Origin: Hypericum androsaemum
Taxonomy: Eukaryota > Streptophyta > Magnoliopsida > Malpighiales > Hypericaceae
Length of the DNA: 64,000 bases
Direction: 5' to 3'
NCBI GenBank assembly: GCA_963995505.1
Contig: OZ023187.1
Span: 7,775,176 to 7,839,175, forward strand
Below, one piece after another: positions 43,912 through 55,998 of this stretch. Position numbers and translations under genes: made by a program. Each line of letters opens with the position of its first letter. Within the stretch, counting starts at the first letter, position 1. Below the pieces are notes generated by a model. It ran no database searches and was not told the DNA's origin. It saw only the letters and a list, made by a program, of their open reading frames with translations.

Positions 43912-44036
43912 TTGGTATAGACCTTAGGGGTGAAGAGTTGAGAACTTTTGATTGCAAGGGAGTAGAGGGATCTTTATTTATTTTTTTTTTGAGAAAGAAG
44001 AAGAGGGATCTAGGTCAATTAGCCTGTGTATTGTAA

Positions 44037-44044
44037 GTTTTTAT
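44037..44044 (-). promoter_or_regulatory. TATA box of U1
   Basis: tataaaaa on the minus strand, about 130 bp upstream of the former start codon and in line with the TATA boxes of U2 and U3. Confidence 0.6.
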
Positions 44045-44049
44045 AGTGA

Positions 44050-46600
44050 GGGAGAAATCGTGGAGTAATTTTGGACAAGATAATAAATGTCGAGGTCCTA
44101 TTGATTATATTCCAAGTCACATTTTTTTATGACCATAATAATTTTATTTTGGAAAATAATCTTTTTTGGGTGCTTTACTTTCCATTTCTGACGATACCCA
44201 GAATATATTTTAAACGGTTAAGACTAATAAAATCACACTAAAATAGCCTAATTTGGATATATAATTAATTTATTTAACCAGAGCATGTGGTTGCTTGATT
44301 TATGGTAGGTACGTGGTTTATTACCCTACCTTAATTAGTGCAGCTATTTTGAAAATCAATTTAGCTTGGACATTTGGCTATAATTGTCTTTATGAATGAC
44401 AACTCTATAACCATATATGTCAATTTTTCTATTCAACCTTCCATCTTTTCATGAATTATTGGAAGTTACTAATTAATGAAACTTAATGAGGTTTAACTTA
44501 CAAAGGCCAAAAGTACCATCAATATTCATCCAAGTGAAAGTCCAAAACCTTTCAAGACAAGGGTGTATAAAATTAAATTGGGTAAATACTGAAAATAAGA
44601 TAAATAAAAAATTAAACCATTGTATGATATATTGTTAAGATTATCATTAAAAAATTCCTTACTACTTTCTATTAACGCAATGTTGAATTATTTTTTATAA
44701 GTAGGATTTACTTAAAAAATACTCGCCAACAATAACAATGTTGAATTTTAAATTAAGTATTGAAGAAATATAATCATATCAATTGTATTCAGTTTAAAAT
44801 TTGAAAAATAAGTACCATTTATAGTTAACTAAATCTCAACGATAAAAGGTCAGTGTTTAATTGTGGTAGACGAAATTCTAACAGCCGTAAAAAAGATAAC
44901 TAATCATTAAATATAAACGATAAACTATATCTAGAACGTTATGATTGGGGAGAGAACATATTGATGTTATTAAATGGTTTCGTTACTCACCGTTAAAATA
45001 GTAACCAACCAATAACAGTAAATGATGAACCACCATAAATCAGATTTTGATAACCAAAAATATTTAATTTAACTCTTAATTAAAAAAATTAATTCAATAA
45101 TAATAGAAATTAGCAGGAATATTTAGTCCATATCGTAGTTTTGCAAGAATGTCTCGAAAGATTTAGGGTGAAAGAATTGTTTAGTACAACATTTCCACCG
45201 CAATTGAATGAAAATTTTACCGAAAATCATTTGACCTAATAGTACAAGGTGTAAAATAATTTGACAGAGATCGAAAGTTCAAATCATGAAAAGGTGTGAT
45301 TCTTGGTGTAAATTTACCTTAACAAAAATTGGATGAGAATTTTGGAAGTACATTTATTGCAGAAATCTCTAACGAATCTATGACTAGGCATAATATGCCT
45401 ATTGAATGTATTTTACCCAAGATGTCTTGGTGCATCTGTGTTCTCTCCGAAGAGGATACCTCCTACTGCACTGGCCTGGAGGTGTTTTCATAACATCAAG
45501 GTTACTGCTATATTTTGGTTCTGCGGGATTCCCTTTCGTTTTGGCAACTTCTCTTTTGGTGTTGTTTGGCCTCAATGGAATTTGTAGGCGTTATCTTCAA
45601 AAAAAAATCTGTAGGCGTTGGTTTTGACTTTTTGGAGTGATTTCTATTCTTTTATTTTATTTTTTTAGTTCTTGGTGACGGTGTGGTATTGAGTTGGCAA
45701 TTTTAAGGTCAAGATAGGTACCAATTGGCAATTATAATTACCTCAATCTCAACAATAAAATGCATGCGTTTAACTGTTGTATCTAGACAAAATTCTATCA
45801 ATGGAAAAAAATGATAACTGATTAATAAATAAAAACGATAAACCATATCTAGAATGTTACGATTGGGGATAGAACATATTTTTGTTAATAAATAGTTCGT
45901 TAAACTTGTCAAAAAGAAAATGGTTCGTTAATGACCGTTAAATTCGTAACCAAACTATAAAAGTATTATGATGAACTATCATAAATTAGATTTTCATACA
46001 CAAAAGAACATTGAAGTAAACTCAATCTTAATGTTAAACTAAAGTGTTAAGTAAATTTTGATTTGGTAAAAAAAAAGTGATGTTTAAGTAAAGCCAAATG
46101 TTAAACCACTAAATAAAAATTTTACACAACTAAAGTTAAGATATTCACCTAATTTGAAATCGTGGCAATTAGGTACTATTTATCGTTAGCTCATCTTAAC
46201 GACAAGTAATAAGTGTTTAAGTGTAAGAAGATTTGGACACACAAATTGTGGGGCGGGGCCAAATCCCCGTACCAAATAAGGAAGGACAAATTTGTCCATA
46301 AAAAGGGGGGAAAGGGGGACGCACATAGGAGCACGTGCGTGGTGAGAAATGCAATGATGACTGACATCTGATAATGGGAGGGAAACTACACGCGCTCTGA
46401 GAAACGGACCTGATTTATTCTTTTATATTATTAGTTAATTAATTAATTTTTATTATTACTAATTTTAAATATTATTAAAACCGAGCATGTCTTTATATCT
46501 TACCCAGGCATGCCAATTGATTGTAACCAAGCATGTCTTTTTATCGTAATCGGACCTGTCTTTTGAATAATTATTTAATTTATTATAAATTTTATTAAAT
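44050..46600. repeat. Spacer upstream of U1
   Basis: No gene that I can support. 44,050-45,400 is the shared spacer block, with a SINE-like stretch at about 45,230-45,320. 45,402-45,627 can encode a hydrophobic peptide (YFGSAGFPFVLATSLLVLFG) in one frame, with the same DNA also open in a second frame; it recurs at 54,600-54,800 without staying open. 45,700-46,240 matches 54,830-55,400. 46,240-46,600 is unique here, AT-rich, with no recognised content. Confidence 0.55.
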
Positions 46601-46608
46601 ATTAACCT

Positions 46609-47420
46609 GCTCCACATGCTTCTCAAACTCGGGAGGAGTTATTTTCTCTGTGGAAAACCATAACAGCTTTGTGAATTTAGTTCAAGTGATCAGCTCTATT
46701 AGATATCACTCGGAAGGCATGAACAATAGAAAAACGTGACCAGAATGCTGTAACAGTGAAATCTACGGAACTTCTTTAGGAATGAATAGGCTAGGGTCTT
46801 GGTCCAAATATTTACATCCAAATTCTCGATTTAGAGGTTTGACCAATTTTATGTTCTAGACCCTGCAGAATTTTTATTTGAGGATTGATATTCACACATG
46901 GTATAGGTTAGACACTACTCATGAATCCGTTCAATTATCGTCAATTCTATGTGACAACTCGAAGAACATGATGTGGGTGGGTAGGGCAAGGGTGACTAGG
47001 TAACTTTTTTCCTACGGTCTAGTTGACGTGTTATTTCTTCACGTCAGCCAGACTATTTCCGTTTGATCCGAGAAAACTAAATTGTCTAAATGAGAAAAAT
47101 ATATGTCACTGATCTGGTGATTTGTATAACTGGACTACTTTTATGCAAATTTGAAGTACCATTGTTACCTTAGTGCAATTAACCCAAAAGAAAATCTAGT
47201 GGTGCTTACCTTTGTCGCACCTTGCATTGCACAAACATTGAATCTCAAATTTGCCACTCGTATAAATTCGAAGGATTCCAATAAAATCACCATATATTTT
47301 GCTGGTGCATCCACACTTCATTTCTACGTAGTCGATAAATAATTTATCATCAAGAGAAATAAGTTCTTCCAATTCCAGGCCCAAATAATTCAATTTTTTC
47401 GAGGATTTGTTGTTTGCCAT
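46609..47420 (-). pseudogene. U2: ULTRAPETALA-like gene truncated in exon 2
   Basis: Exon 1 (47,210-47,420) starts with ATG and encodes the same SAND-like half (DYVEMKCGCTSKIYGDFIG...CLCNARCDK) with a GT donor at 47,208-47,209. Exon 2 begins at 46,647 (KITPPEFEKH) but the unit breaks off at about 46,609, after 13 codons, and unrelated AT-rich DNA follows. Its TATA box is separated from the leader by a 379-bp MITE. Both the promoter and the 3' end are therefore damaged. Confidence 0.75.
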
Positions 47421-47566
47421 TTGGTATAGACCTTAGGGGTGAAGAGATGAGAACTTTTGAATGCAAGGGAGTAGAGGGATCTTCTTCTTTTTTCCGAGAA
47501 AGAAGAAGAGGGATCTAGGTCAATTAGCCTCTGCATTGTAAGAATAGCGTGGGGGGTGTTTTTATA

Positions 47567-47945
47567 GGGACCGGATTTGGTCCTGGAGGCCAAATCTAGC
47601 ACGGTGCTGGAGGATTTTTATTGAAGGACACGCGGGGACTATTTTGCAAAAATACAGAAATACGGGGGTGCAAAATAAAAAAATCCCACAACCATTGAAT
47701 CATAACTGAGAAAACTATTGAATCGTAACTGAGTAAACTATTGAATCGTAACTGAGTAAACCATTGAATCGTAACTGGGACGGACCCCGATTTATCTGGG
47801 ACGGGAAAAAATGGATCATTGAATCATAACTAGGTAGACCATTGAATCATAATTAAGTGAACCATTAAATCATAACTAAACCAACTATTGAATCGTCCAG
47901 GACGGTTCTGGTTGGATTTGGCCTTCCAGGACCAAATCCGCTCCC
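47567..47945. mobile_element. Mutator-type MITE in the U2 promoter, with 23-bp minisatellite
   Basis: The 9-bp target duplication gtttttata lies at 47,558-47,566 and 47,946-47,954; U3 shows the empty site at 52,858-52,866. The inverted termini are GGGACCGGATTTGGTCCTGG and GGGAGCGGATTTGGTCCTGG. The interior carries a 23-bp tandem repeat (ctattgaatcgtaactgagt plus aaa), four units at 47,692-47,783 and about 3.6 more at 47,816-47,898. No coding. The 9-bp duplication and G-rich termini indicate the Mutator superfamily. Confidence 0.9.
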
Positions 47946-47954
47946 GTTTTTATA
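47946..47954 (-). promoter_or_regulatory. TATA box of U2, displaced by MITE insertion
   Basis: tataaaaac on the minus strand is itself the target duplication of the MITE, so a TATA copy stands on both sides of the insertion (47,558-47,566 and 47,946-47,954). Confidence 0.6.
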
Positions 47955-48867
47955 GTGAGGGAGAAATCGTGGAGTAATTTTGGACAAGATAATAAATGTC
48001 GAGGTCCTATTGATTAAATATACCAAGACATATTTTTTTATGACCATAATAATTTTATTTTGGAAAATAATCTTTTTGGGGTCCGTTACTTTCCATTTCT
48101 GACGATACCCTGAATATAGTTTGAACGGTTAAGATAATGAAATCACACTAAAATAACCTAGTTTGGATATATAATTTATTTATTTAACCAGGGCATGTGG
48201 TTGCTTGATTTTATGGTAGGTACGAGGTTTATTACCCTGCCTTAATTAGTGAGCTATTTTGAAAATTATTTTAGCTTGGACATTTGGCCATAATTGTCTT
48301 TATGAATGACAGTTGTATAACCATAAATGTCCCTTTTTCTATTCAACCTACCATCTTTTCATGAATTATTGAAAGTTAATAACTAATCAAAATTAATGAG
48401 GTTTAACTTACAAAGGCCAAAAGAACCATGAATATTCATCCAAGTGAAAGTCCAAATCCTTTCAAGATAAGGGTGTATAAAATTAAATTGGGTAAATATT
48501 GAAAATAAGATAAATAAAAAATTAAACCTTGTATGATATATTGTTAAGATTATCATTAAAAAAACTCCTTACTACTTTCTTTTTACGAAATGTTTGAATT
48601 ATTTTTTATAAGTAGAATTTACCTAAAAAAAATACTCGCCAACAATAACAATATTGTTAAATTAAGTTTTGAAAAAATATAATCATATCAATTGTATTCA
48701 GTTTTTATCTACGTTTAATATTTGAAAAATAAGTATAGTAAATTGAATCTCAAGGATAAACGGTCAGTGTTTAAGTGTCGTATCTAGACGAAATTATATC
48801 AGCCATAAAAAAGATAACTAATCATTAAATATAAACGATAAACTATATCTAGAATGTTATGATTGGG
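47955..48867. repeat. Spacer block upstream of U2
   Basis: No gene. It is close to 52,870-53,786 over its full length, with the motif series of the shared spacer. Confidence 0.65.
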
Positions 48868-49322
48868 GGCTGTGGATTGGGTCCGGAGTGAAGAAAATAT
48901 TCCGGAGAGTTTGGAGTGAAGTGGGGACCGCACTGGTATGTCCTGTTTATGATACCGACATGCCCTGGTTACGTTCCCAGCATGTGCCGTTATGTGATAT
49001 TGGCCTTTATTTTTGTGACAGCGGCATGTCTCGTTTACGATATTGGCACGCACGGCTTTTTTCATTTTTGTCCCCGTATTTTAGCATTTTTGCAAAAAGT
49101 CACACTGTCATTTCCTTTTTACGATATCAACATGCCCCGGTTACGATACTGGCATGCGACGTTATGTGATACCGGCCTTTGTTCCGCCCTGTGTTTACAA
49201 TACCGGGGTGCGTGAATTTTTTTATTTTGGTCCCCGTATTTTAGCATTTTTGCAAAAAATATTCCGCGTGTCTTCACTGCAAACAGTTCAGAATAGGGAC
49301 ATTCCGTACCCAATCCAACACC
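48868..49322. mobile_element. Mutator-type MITE, copy in the U2 unit
   Basis: The 9-bp target duplication atgattggg lies at 48,859-48,867 and 49,323-49,331; U1 keeps the empty site at 44,941-44,949. The inverted termini are roughly GG(CTG/TGT)TGGATTGGGT.CGGA. The 455-bp interior consists of repeated gttacgata(c/t)tggcatg and ccccgtattttagcattttt segments, the latter present twice. No coding. Confidence 0.85.
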
Positions 49323-49331
49323 ATGATTGGG

Positions 49332-51720
49332 GATAGAACATATTGATGTTAGTAAGCGTCGTTACTGGCCGTTAAAATGGTAACCAACCAATAACAGTAA
49401 ATAATAAACTATCATAAATCAGATTTTGATAACCAAAATTATTTAAATTAACTCTTAATTAAAAATAATTAATTCAATAATAATGGAAAATAACAGGAAT
49501 ATTTGGTCCGTCGTAGTTTTGCAAGAATGTCTCGAAAGACTTAGGGTGAAACAATTGTTTAGACAACTTTTCCACCGCAATTGAATGGAAATTTTACCGA
49601 AAATCTTTTGACCTAGCGGTACAAGATGTAAAATAATTTGACGGATATCAAAGTTCAAATCATGATACGGTATAATTCTTGGTGTAAATTTACCTTTAAA
49701 AAATTGGATGAGAATTTTGGAAGTACATGTATTGCGGAAATCTCTAACGGATTTATGACTAGGCATAATATGCCTATGGAATGTATATTACCCAAGATGT
49801 CCTGGTGTATCTGTGTTCTCTCTGAAGAGGATAGCTCCTACTGTACTGACCTGGAGTTTGTTATATTCTAATATTTTTGATAAAAAAATGTAATATTTTT
49901 TAGGTATGTATGCGATTACATGTTCAATTATATCTAGATTATATATAAATATATTTATTTTTTAAATAAAAATTCGGTCCGACCAGTGGTCTGTCCTGTC
50001 GGACTGGTTGACCTAGAGTACGACCCAAAATTTGGGTCAACTCCGGGTCGTATTTTGAAGACCATCGGTTTTCTTGAGCGGATAATTTTGAATTTTGAAA
50101 AAAAGAAGATTGCGAAGAGTCAACCAATAGTAGGATTTTGGGTTCAGAGAAACTAACTAATTATTCATCCCTCCTTTACTTTTGCTAATGTTCTAATATT
50201 ATTCCTAAATATAATTTTATTATCTAAATTATACATTCACTTTCTTTAGTCCCTATGGGTGGGAACTACCCTTGTCCTTCTGAATTCATGCTCCGAACTG
50301 CACATGGTTAGTGGGCTACGTGATGGGCTTGCCATTGATTAGTATATAATTGTAGGTCATATCTTGTAATGGGCATGCAATCTGGGATTACGGAATTAGG
50401 GTTCTGTTTGTTTAGTTTGCGAGATTTCGTTTGTTTAATTAATTGGATGTTATTTGGTATTTAATTGGATATTTTTAGTGTTTATTTATCTAGGTGTTCT
50501 TGAATATAATTTTGATGTTTTAGAGGTTGAGGAAGGTGAATTTTTCTTTTTTTACTGAGGGGTAGATTCGTCCTTTCAGGTACTTTTTTGCTGGATAAAT
50601 TTTCCCGTACCAGATCCAGGAACAAAAAAGGTGTATTATTTCAAACTATAAGGATCAAGAAAGGTTATTAAAATAGTAAAAACTAAAAAAAAATTTGTTC
50701 AAATACCAGAGACCTTAGGGTAATTATCCCTAAAATTTATGGTCGTTACTTGGCTTCTGCTCGTGATTTATTCAATTAATTGCAGATAATTTGATCTATT
50801 ATTATTTGAATTAATACAAACAATAGTGTAATAGTTTTTGAGAAAAAGCTCATCAATAAATGTGAATATGGTAAGCTTCAAATATTCAAATTGACCTTTT
50901 AACTGAAATTCTAAACAAATTTATAATTTATAACATAATTTTTATTTGTAATATACTTATTATCGTATTATTAACATATTTATTCATAAGCATTATCTTT
51001 TTTGTTCTTACGCTGTTATGCAACCAGGTGAATCTTTATTTTTTTTTTTATAGTTAAGTTGATTTTATTAATAAAGATATGTAAATATTTAAAAAAGGAC
51101 AATGAAACAAAAAGGTGAACCCCGCCCACACTCCACCTCCCTCGGGTTCCAAATCTTTCGTAGGACGAGGTTACAACTGTGGCCTCTGCAAAAACTCAAG
51201 GTAAAATCTAATGGGAAATTCTGGGTAAGAAAAGAGCGCCTCAAGTGTGCTGCTTATAATTATTTGACAGCCGTTACATTCAGAGAAAACAAAAACTCCA
51301 TATGCGCATGATCTTTCCGCCACTAAGCCATCCGCTATTCAGCCCTCTGTCGATGGAACTCGATGAACAAAATAAGGTCCGGATTGCAAAAAGCCCTAAA
51401 TGTTTTGGATCAATATAAGTAAAATCTCTATAAAAGTAAGTTTTTTTAAAGTGATAATTTTTCTAAATTGATAAAAGTTTTGATCTCGATTCAGGATCAA
51501 TGTTAAAATTTAATAACTCCTCTATCGCAATAATTAATACTTTTTCAGAAAATTTTAGTGCTAAATTTCAGAATCAATTTTTGCATAAAGTGATATTTCT
51601 GAATAAATATATATATTTTTACATATTTTACAAATTCAAAAAATATTTTTAGATACTATTTTGTGCTACACTTGTTTGATAAATTTTATATCATTATTCA
51701 TCTTTCGCAATTATCCTCAA
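49332..51720. other. Non-coding stretch between the U2 and U3 units
   Basis: 49,332-49,890 is the end of the shared spacer, including a SINE-like stretch at 49,611-49,700. From 49,890 to 51,720 I see no gene: AT-rich sequence, a patch at 49,975-50,065 with cggtccgaccagtgg-type motifs resembling an end of the 30,988 hAT element, and a short open frame at 51,102-51,311 with no recognised domain. Confidence 0.5.
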
Positions 51721-51796
51721 ATGTTCCTTGTGATCGCCATCTTCTAGTCAAATGCACATCATCATAACAGGTAGTTTGAGCGGGATAATAACCCTA

Positions 51797-52721
51797 CTAG
51801 ATTCTAGGAATATTTCTCTTCCACACCGGCACCTTCTCGTTGTTGATGATCACCCAGATGTGGTGTGACCATTTGCTGCCCCCTTCCCGCTCCACACACT
51901 TCTCAAACTCGGGAGGAGTTATTTTCTCTGTGGAAAACCATAACAGCTGTGTGATATGTTCGTACATGCCTAGAATTTAGTTCATGTGATCAGCTCTATT
52001 AGATGTCACTCGGAAGGTATGAACAATAAAAAAACGCGACCAGAATGCTGTAACAGAGAAATCTACGAAACTTCTTTAAGAATGGGTAGGCTAGGGTCTT
52101 GGTCCAAATATTTAGATCCAAATTCTCGATTTAGATGTTTGACCTATATTATGTTCTAGACCCTGCAGAATTTTTATTTGAGGATCGATATTCACACATG
52201 GTATAGGTTAGACACTACTCATGAATCCGTTCAATTATCGAACAATTCTATGTGACAACTCGAAGAACATGATGTGGGTGGGTAGGGCAAGGGTGACTAG
52301 GTAACTTTTTTCCTACGGTCTAGTTGACGTGTTACTTCTCCACGTCAGCCAGACTATTTTCGTCTGATCCGAGAAAACTAAATTGTCTAAATGAGAAAAA
52401 TATATGTCACTGATCTGGTGATTTGTATAACTGGACTACTTTTATGCAAATCTGAAGTACCATTGTTACCTTAGTGCAATTAACCCAAAAGAAAATCTAG
52501 TGGTGCTTACCTTTGTCGCACCTTGCATTGCACAAACATTGTATCTCAAATTTGCCACTCGTATAAATTCGAAGGATTCCAATAAAATCACCATATATTT
52601 TGCTGGTGCATCCACACTTCATTTCTATGTAGTCGACAAATAATTTATCATCAAGAGAAATAAGTTCTTCCAATTCCAGGCCCAAATAATTCAAATTTTT
52701 CGAGGATTTGTTGTTTGCCAT
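51797..52721 (-). CDS. U3: intact short ULTRAPETALA-like SAND-domain gene
   Basis: Exon 1 is 52,511-52,721 and exon 2 is 51,797-51,927, joined by a 583-nt GT-AG intron (donor AAAG|GTAAGC, acceptor CCACAG|AG); 342 nt encode about 113 residues. In order: MANNKSSKNLNYLG, DDKLFVDYIEM, the SAND-like core CGCTSKIYGDFIGILRIY, Cys cluster CLCNARCDK, then ITPPEFEKCVEREGGSKW and HHIWVIINNEKVPVWK. ULTRAPETALA proteins are about twice this length and end in a Cys-rich B-box-like region that is absent here, so the product would be a SAND-only short form. A TATA box lies 140 bp upstream. It is the only U copy with start, splice sites and stop all in order. Expression is not shown by sequence; the gene could also be a recent truncated duplicate. 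Confidence 0.72.
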
Positions 52722-52859
52722 TTGGTATAGACCTTAGGGGTGAGGAGATGAGAACTTTTGAATGCAATGGAGTAGAGGGATCTTCTTCTTTTTTCCGAGA
52801 AAGAAGAAGAGGGATCTAGGTCAATTAGCCTGTGTATTGTAAGAATAGCGTGGGGGTGT

Positions 52860-52866
52860 TTTTATA
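52860..52866 (-). promoter_or_regulatory. TATA box of U3
   Basis: tataaaa on the minus strand within cactataaaaacac, undisturbed, about 140 bp upstream of the ATG at 52,721. The expected leader is about 110 nt and pyrimidine-rich. Confidence 0.65.
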
Positions 52867-52869
52867 GTG

Positions 52870-53786
52870 AGGGAGAAATCGTGGAGTAATTTTGGACAAG
52901 ATAATAAATGTCGAGGTCTTATTGATTAAATATACCAAGTCATATTTTTTTATCACCATAATAATTTTATTTTGGAAAATAATCTTTTTGGGGTCCGTTA
53001 CTTTCCATTTCTGACGATACCCTGAATATAGTTTGAACGGTTAAGATAATGAAATCACACTAAAATAACCTAGTTTGGATATATAATTAATTTATTTAAC
53101 CAGGGCATGTGGTTGCTTGATTTTATGGTAGGTACAAGGTTTATTACCCTGCCTTAATTAGTGAGCTATTTTGAAAATTATTTGAGCTTGGACATTTGGC
53201 CATAATTATCTTTATGAATGACAGTTGTATAACCATAAATGTCATTTTTTCTATTCAACCTTCCATCTTTTCATGAATTATTGAAAGTTAATAACTAATG
53301 AAAATTAATGAGGTTTAACTTACAAAGGCCAAAAGAACCATGAATATTCATCCAAGTGAAAGTCCAAATCCTTTCAAGATAAGGGTGTATAAAATTAAAT
53401 TGGGTAAATATTGAAAATAAGATAAATAAAACATTAAACCATTGTATGATATATTGTTAAGATTATCATTAAAAAAACTCCTTACTACTTTCTTTTTACG
53501 AAATGTTGAATTATTTTTTATAAGTAGAATTTACCTAAAAAAAATACTCGCCAACAATAACAATGTTGTTAAATTAAGTTTTAAAGAAATATAATCATAT
53601 CAATTGTATTCAGTTTTTATCTAGGTTTAAAATTTGAAAAATAAGTACCATTTATAGTTAATTGAATCTCAACGATAAACGGTCAGTGTTTAAATGTCGT
53701 ATCTAGACGAAATTCTATAAGCTGTAAAAAAGGTAACTAATCATTAAATATAAACGATAAACTATATCTAGAATGTTATGATTGGG
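52870..53786. repeat. Spacer block upstream of U3
   Basis: No gene. It matches 47,955-48,867 closely, and 44,060-44,940 more distantly. Confidence 0.65.
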
Positions 53787-54127
53787 GGCTGTGGTTTGGG
53801 TCCGGAGTGAAGAAAATATTATGTTCGGTTCGGAGTGAAGGGGGGGACCGCACTGGCATGTCCTGTTTATAATACCGACATATCCTGGTTACGATACTGG
53901 CATGCGCCGTTATGTGATACTAGCATGCGCCGTTATGTAATACTAGCATGCACCGTTATGTGATATTGGCCTTTGTTTTTGTGACAGCGGCATGTCCCGT
54001 TTACGATACTATCACGCATAGTTTTTTCATTTTGGTCTCCGTATTTTAACATTTTTGTAAAAAAGTTCCCCCGTATCCTCACTTCAAACGGTTCGGAATG
54101 GAGACATTCCGTACCCAATCCAACCCC
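53787..54127. mobile_element. Mutator-type MITE, copy in the U3 unit
   Basis: Same element and same site as 48,868-49,322, with target duplication atgattggg at 53,778-53,786 and 54,128-54,136. It is shorter (341 bp) and holds a 23-bp tandem repeat, gatact(g/a)gcatgcgccgttatgt, three units at 53,893-53,961. The shared position shows that the insertion preceded the U2/U3 duplication. Confidence 0.85.
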
Positions 54128-54136
54128 ATGATTGGG

Positions 54137-55825
54137 GAGAGAACATATTGATGTTAGTAAGCGGTTCGTTACTGGCCGTTAAAATCGTAATCAACCAATA
54201 ACAGAAAATAATGAACTATCATTAAATCAGTTTTTGATAACCAAAATTATTTAAATTAACTCTTAATTAAAAATAATTAATTCAATAATAATGAAAAATA
54301 ACAGGATTATTTGGTCCGTCGTAGTTTTGCAAGAATGTCTCGAAAAATTTAGGGTGAAACAATTGTTTAGTACAACTTTTCCACCGCAATTGAATGGAAA
54401 TTTTACCAAAAATATTTTGATCTAGCGGTACAAGATGTAAATTAATTTGATGGATATCAAAAGTTCAAATCATGATACGGTGTAATTCTTGATGTAAATT
54501 TACCTTAAAAAATTGGATGAGAATTTTGGAAGTACATGTATTGCGGAAATCTCTAACAGATTTATGACTAGGCATAATATGCCTATGTAATGTATATTAC
54601 CCAAGATGTCCTGGTGTATCTGTGTTCTCTCTGAAGAGGATAGCTCCTACTGCACTGGCCTGGAGTTGGTTTCATAACATTAAGGTTGCTGCTGTATTTT
54701 GGTTCTGCGGGATTCCCTTTCGTTTTGGCAGCTTCTCTTTTGGTGTTGTTTGGCCTCACTAGAATTTGTAGGCGTTGGTTTTGAGTTTTTGGAGTGATGT
54801 CTATTCTTTTATTTTATTTTTTTAGTTTTTTGTGACGGTGTGGTATTGACTTGGCGATTTTAACGTGAAGATAGGTACCAATTATAGTTACCTCAATCTC
54901 AACGATAAACGGCATGTGTTTAACCGTCGCATCTAGACAAAATTCTATCAATGGGAAAAAAATGTTAACTAATTAATAAATATAAACGATAAACCATATC
55001 TAGAATGTTATGATTGGGGAGAGAACATATTTCTGTTAATAAATGGTTCGTTAAACTTGTCAAAAAGAAAATGGTTCGTTAATGACCGTTAAGTTCGTAA
55101 CCAAACTAATAAAAGTATTACGATGAACTATCATAAATTAGATTTTGATACACAAAAGAACGTTGAAGTAAACTCAGTCTTAATGTTTAACCAAAATTTT
55201 AAGTACATTTTGATTTGGTAAAAAAACAATTAAGTAAAGCCAAATGTTAAACCACTAAATTTAAATCTTACACAACTGAAGTTAAGATATTTACCTAATT
55301 TGAAATTGTGTGTACTATTTATCGTTAACTCGTCTTAACGACAAGTAATAAGTGTTTAACTATTGTATCTAAAAAAATTTGGACACGCAAATTGTTGATT
55401 GTAGCTAGAGAAAGATCAATCAAATGTGATATCATGACTAATTATTAAACATAAACAATAAATCATATGGGATGGAATATGGAAAGTACTCCTATTGAGT
55501 GCATGGCTTGCATTGGCCGCCTGATTTTGCCCGAGAAGTCGAAGCCGTGCCAATTGCAGGAACTAAAAAGTTCTATTGCAAAGCCTATGTTGCCTGATGG
55601 ACAGGATTGCAATATTGAGGTCGAGGCTAGAGATAAAGGGACTCTGAGTTAGTAAGTGCAGAGAAAAAAAGCAAGTGGCAGACCCAAGTAGCAAGAATTT
55701 TTCTGAGACAAGGGAAGCAGACGATCCAGGAACTAGCATGGTGAATGTGAATGTGCCAACGGCTAAACCAAGAGGAGTTGTCAAGCCATGTACGTAGTGA
55801 TCAAACTCGAATTGGGCGGGGCTCT
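54137..55825. other. Spacer between U3 and segmental duplication copy 2
   Basis: 54,137-54,600 is shared spacer with a SINE-like stretch (54,420-54,500). 54,600-54,800 and 54,830-55,400 match 45,410-45,600 and 45,700-46,240. From 55,460 to 55,825 open frames exist on both strands (a 61-codon plus frame, and a minus frame of 123 codons running on to 55,934), but I recognise no domain in either. Confidence 0.5.
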
Positions 55826-55998
55826 CCTGCACATATTTTGATAATCTTTCCAGAGGAGTGGCAACAAAGTTCAGATCTCGTATGACCATACAGGCATCAC
55901 TTGAGTTTTTGTAAATTTGTCCAGGTTGCGCCAAAATACCTTCTTAAGAGAAGTATTATGATGATTGATTAAACATCTTTGTCCCTAGTTAATACTAG

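Noticed and set aside
45402..45627. Hydrophobic peptide that might be a membrane protein exon
   Set aside because: Two frames are open over the same DNA, and the sister copy at 54,600-54,800 has stops in the hydrophobic frame, so there is no sign of selection on a protein.
47692..47898. Regularly spaced 23-bp repeats resembling a CRISPR array
   Set aside because: Units are directly adjacent without spacers, lie inside a MITE and are in a plant genome: a minisatellite.
55563..55934. A 123-codon minus-strand frame at the edge of copy 2
   Set aside because: No recognised domain, and its 5' part lies in the duplicated flank that copy 1 also has without a comparable frame. I left it as unannotated spacer.
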